From Nitrospinae bacterium RIFCSPLOWO2_12_FULL_45_22 (GTDB lineage Bacteria; 2-12-FULL-45-22): a DNA stretch of 15,107 nt. The position numbers and the translations under genes are program-made. The notes beneath the pieces were generated by a model. That model had not been told where the DNA came from and searched no databases. It saw only the letters and a program-made list of their open reading frames with translations. Below are positions 13,937 through 15,107 of the stretch, piece by piece (position 1 is the stretch's first letter; every line of letters starts with the position of its first letter). The stretch lies in contig MHDQ01000315.1 of NCBI GenBank assembly GCA_001803565.1, positions 1-15,107 on the forward strand, given 5' to 3'.

Positions 13937-14386
13937 CTATTCGCCTGTGGTTGGTTCTTGATCAGAGCGGATGATGGGCCGAGGCCTCATAGCCCGTAAG
14001 AGCTCTAATGCCCGCAAATACTCTAGTTCATCATAACACTCTTTACAATTCTTGCCTGTGGAATATACGATGGCTTCTTTACCTTGTGAGTCTCTGATGT
14101 TCCAGGTACCGATATGCTCCTGGGCAAATGCCTGCTCTTTCATCTTCTGGGGGAGTTCTTTGTCGGTTATCAATAGTTGGATAGTTACATCACTTATACC
14201 AGCTTTTTTCAAATTAATAATCTCTCCCACAGTCAAACCACCACTATCCTCTGAAGCTACTTTCTCTGGCTGGGCTGATGGCTGATCAGGGGGTATACCG
14301 GACGACTGAGCCAGGGAGATACCAATACCCAGGCCGAGTGTCATCAATATACTCACCAAACTAATACCGTATACCAACCGTTCCAT
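13937..14386 (-). CDS. Small exported protein with CxxC motif
   Basis: This 149-residue protein has a Sec signal peptide: MERLVYG, a hydrophobic core (about 8-24), and a likely signal peptidase I site after SLA (residue 26). A Pro/Ser/Gln-rich linker (about 28-50) follows. The next part, LTVGEIINLKKAGISDVTI (51-69), is a helix-turn motif (EIIxLxKAGxSDxxI) seen in many small exported bacterial proteins of unknown role. After it come HIGTWNIRDSQGKEAIVYST (91-110) and a KNCKECYDELEYL segment with C114 and C117. The CxxC could bind metal or haem or be redox active; it is not CxxCH, so typical c-type haem is excluded. GGAGG 8 nt before the ATG confirms the start. Gene name and function are unknown. 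Confidence 0.75.
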   Translation of the reverse strand: MERLVYGISLVSILMTLGLGIGISLAQSSGIPPDQPSAQPEKVASEDSGGLTVGEIINLKKAGISDVTIQLLITDKELPQKMKEQAFAQEHIGTWNIRDSQGKEAIVYSTGKNCKECYDELEYLRALELLRAMRPRPIIRSDQEPTTGE

Positions 14387-14428
14387 GTAACACCTCCTCT
14401 ACTTTCTTACGCGGGATTAAACCAGAGA

Positions 14429-14563
14429 TAACCGTTCACCCATTTATTCCATCGTATTGTCATTCTGAGCCGAAGTCCTGAGCAAAGCGAAGGAGCAAGC
14501 GAAGAATCTTTCTCCTTTGAGACCCTTCGCTCTGTTCAGGGTGACAGGCCCAGTGAACGGTTA
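14429..14563. repeat. Nested inverted repeat element (TAACCGTTCAC ends)
   Basis: TAACCGTTCAC (14429-14439) and GTGAACGGTTA (14553-14563) are perfect 11-bp inverted ends. Inside them a second pair, TGTCATTCTGA (14458-14468) and TCAGGGTGACA (14536-14546), matches at 9 of 11. The inner part (GTCATTCTGAGC...GAAGAATCT...GGGTGACA) has the form of a very widespread intergenic repeat. No ORF of note lies inside, so it is a MITE-like or REP-like structure rather than an insertion sequence. Confidence 0.7.
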
Positions 14564-14573
14564 CCAAAAATTA

Positions 14574-14618
14574 AAGTCTTTTCCTGAACCCGGTTAACTG
14601 AACCCCGTGAGCTGTTAC
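14574..14618 (-). repeat. 45-nt dispersed repeat, copy B (inverted relative to copy A)
   Basis: The reverse complement matches 8062-8106 at 41 of 45 positions, including the same two-unit internal tandem structure of 14 nt each. It is immediately next to the nested inverted repeat at 14429-14563 and may be part of one composite element. Confidence 0.85.
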
Positions 14619-14774
14619 GAGATTTTCTACTTACTTTATCGGCACAAATTATTTTTTCTTGAATTTTACAGAGATGTTCCGGCAAGGATGGCCCCACCTA
14701 CCTACTTCCCGGACAAAATAACCCAATCAATTCTATCTTAACTTTGTCAGATTAAAGTATCTAGGCTTAGATAG

Positions 14775-14951
14775 AACCGCAAAGACGCAAAGGACGCGAA
14801 GCCTGTCTGCCAGGACACAGGCAGGAATGACCAGGGAAGATGAACTTACCAGGATTCCAGGGACCAAGGATTCGAGAAACTATTTCTCGAACCCTGGCAT
14901 CCTTGAATCCTCTTCTTATAAAATCTTTGCGCTCTTAGCGCCTTTGCGGTT
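14775..14951. repeat. Inverted repeat element with long central hairpin
   Basis: AACCGCAAAGACGC (14775-14788) and GCGCCTTTGCGGTT (14938-14951) are inverted ends with 13 of 14 pairing. Between them lies a copy of the palindromic repeat seen next to the nitroreductase gene (14802-14829), and then a large hairpin with 28-nt arms at 14852-14879 and 14883-14910. These arms pair fully at both ends (GGATTC/GAATCC and TTCGAGAAA/TTTCTCGAA) with a mismatched centre. No coding sequence is seen. Confidence 0.7.
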
Positions 14952-15107
14952 GATTTAATAATGCCTGGTAGCAAGCTAAACAATCTGTTAGGCGCTACAA
15001 GGACTATTCAGTTAATGTGTCAATGTCAAGCTATTGGTCTGGTTAGATAATTTTTACCGGGCAAGGGGCGTGAGTCTGGATAAGTCTTAATTCTGAGGGT
15101 GGAAAGG
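14952..15107. other. Non-coding window end, nothing recognised
   Basis: The last 156 bases show no ORF, tRNA or repeat that I can support. A purine-rich GGGTGGAAAGG at the very end could be a ribosome binding site for a gene beyond the window, but this cannot be tested here. Confidence 0.3.

Noticed and set aside
14052-14285. + strand ORF opposite the secreted-protein gene
   Set aside because: The minus-strand gene has a signal peptide and a GGAGG site, whereas this frame has neither motif nor ribosome binding site.
14387-15107. CRISPR array or insertion sequence in the repeat-rich right end
   Set aside because: Repeats are inverted and irregularly spaced, there are no unique spacers of equal length, and there is no transposase ORF.

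Overview
The window is bacterial. Most genes have Shine-Dalgarno sites, there are TATAAT-type -10 boxes, one protein has a Sec signal peptide, and genes are grouped in short operons. Intergenic spaces are filled with dispersed palindromic repeats, a style common in uncultivated, moderate-GC bacterial lineages. Nothing seen allows a phylum call.

Left edge (1-1965, + strand): a compact cassette of four genes, the first cut by the window edge, all joined by ATGA stop/start overlaps. The second is a TIGR04255-family protein, and the third and fourth are unrecognised. The TIGR04255 gene is clearly AT-richer than the rest of the window (25% GC by hand count over 481-540, against 53% over 9181-9240). 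This looks like an accessory, probably transferred module and is the best candidate for an undescribed system. A 600-bp gap follows. It holds a short minus-strand gene (59 codons, apparently truncated or frameshifted), a set of direct and inverted repeats in front of that gene, and a palindromic repeat.

Middle left (2574-6461, - strand): a nitroreductase-family flavoprotein; then rlmI-like, rlmN and a YdjM/DUF457 membrane protein in tight array, transcribed right to left. The two rRNA methyltransferase genes make a translation-apparatus operon. The membrane protein start lies inside the end of rlmN, and its own 3' end carries a 23-bp tandem duplication that changed the stop codon.

Centre and right (6751-13844, + strand): a methyltransferase fused to a C-terminal beta-sandwich domain; a partial histidine operon, hisD-hisB-hisH; a threonine ammonia-lyase with an ACT domain; and a coupled pair, DUF1284 protein plus L-lysine 6-aminotransferase. 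Amino-acid metabolism dominates. Histidine biosynthesis is incomplete here (no hisG, A, F, I, E or C), so the rest must lie elsewhere if the pathway works. Two genes (at 6751 and 12100) have TATAAT exactly 5 nt before ATG and no Shine-Dalgarno site, which suggests leaderless transcripts.

Right edge (13937-15107): a convergent minus-strand gene for a small exported CxxC protein, then about 720 bp without a gene, made largely of nested inverted repeats. One of these matches a repeat in front of hisD and another matches the repeat next to the nitroreductase gene.
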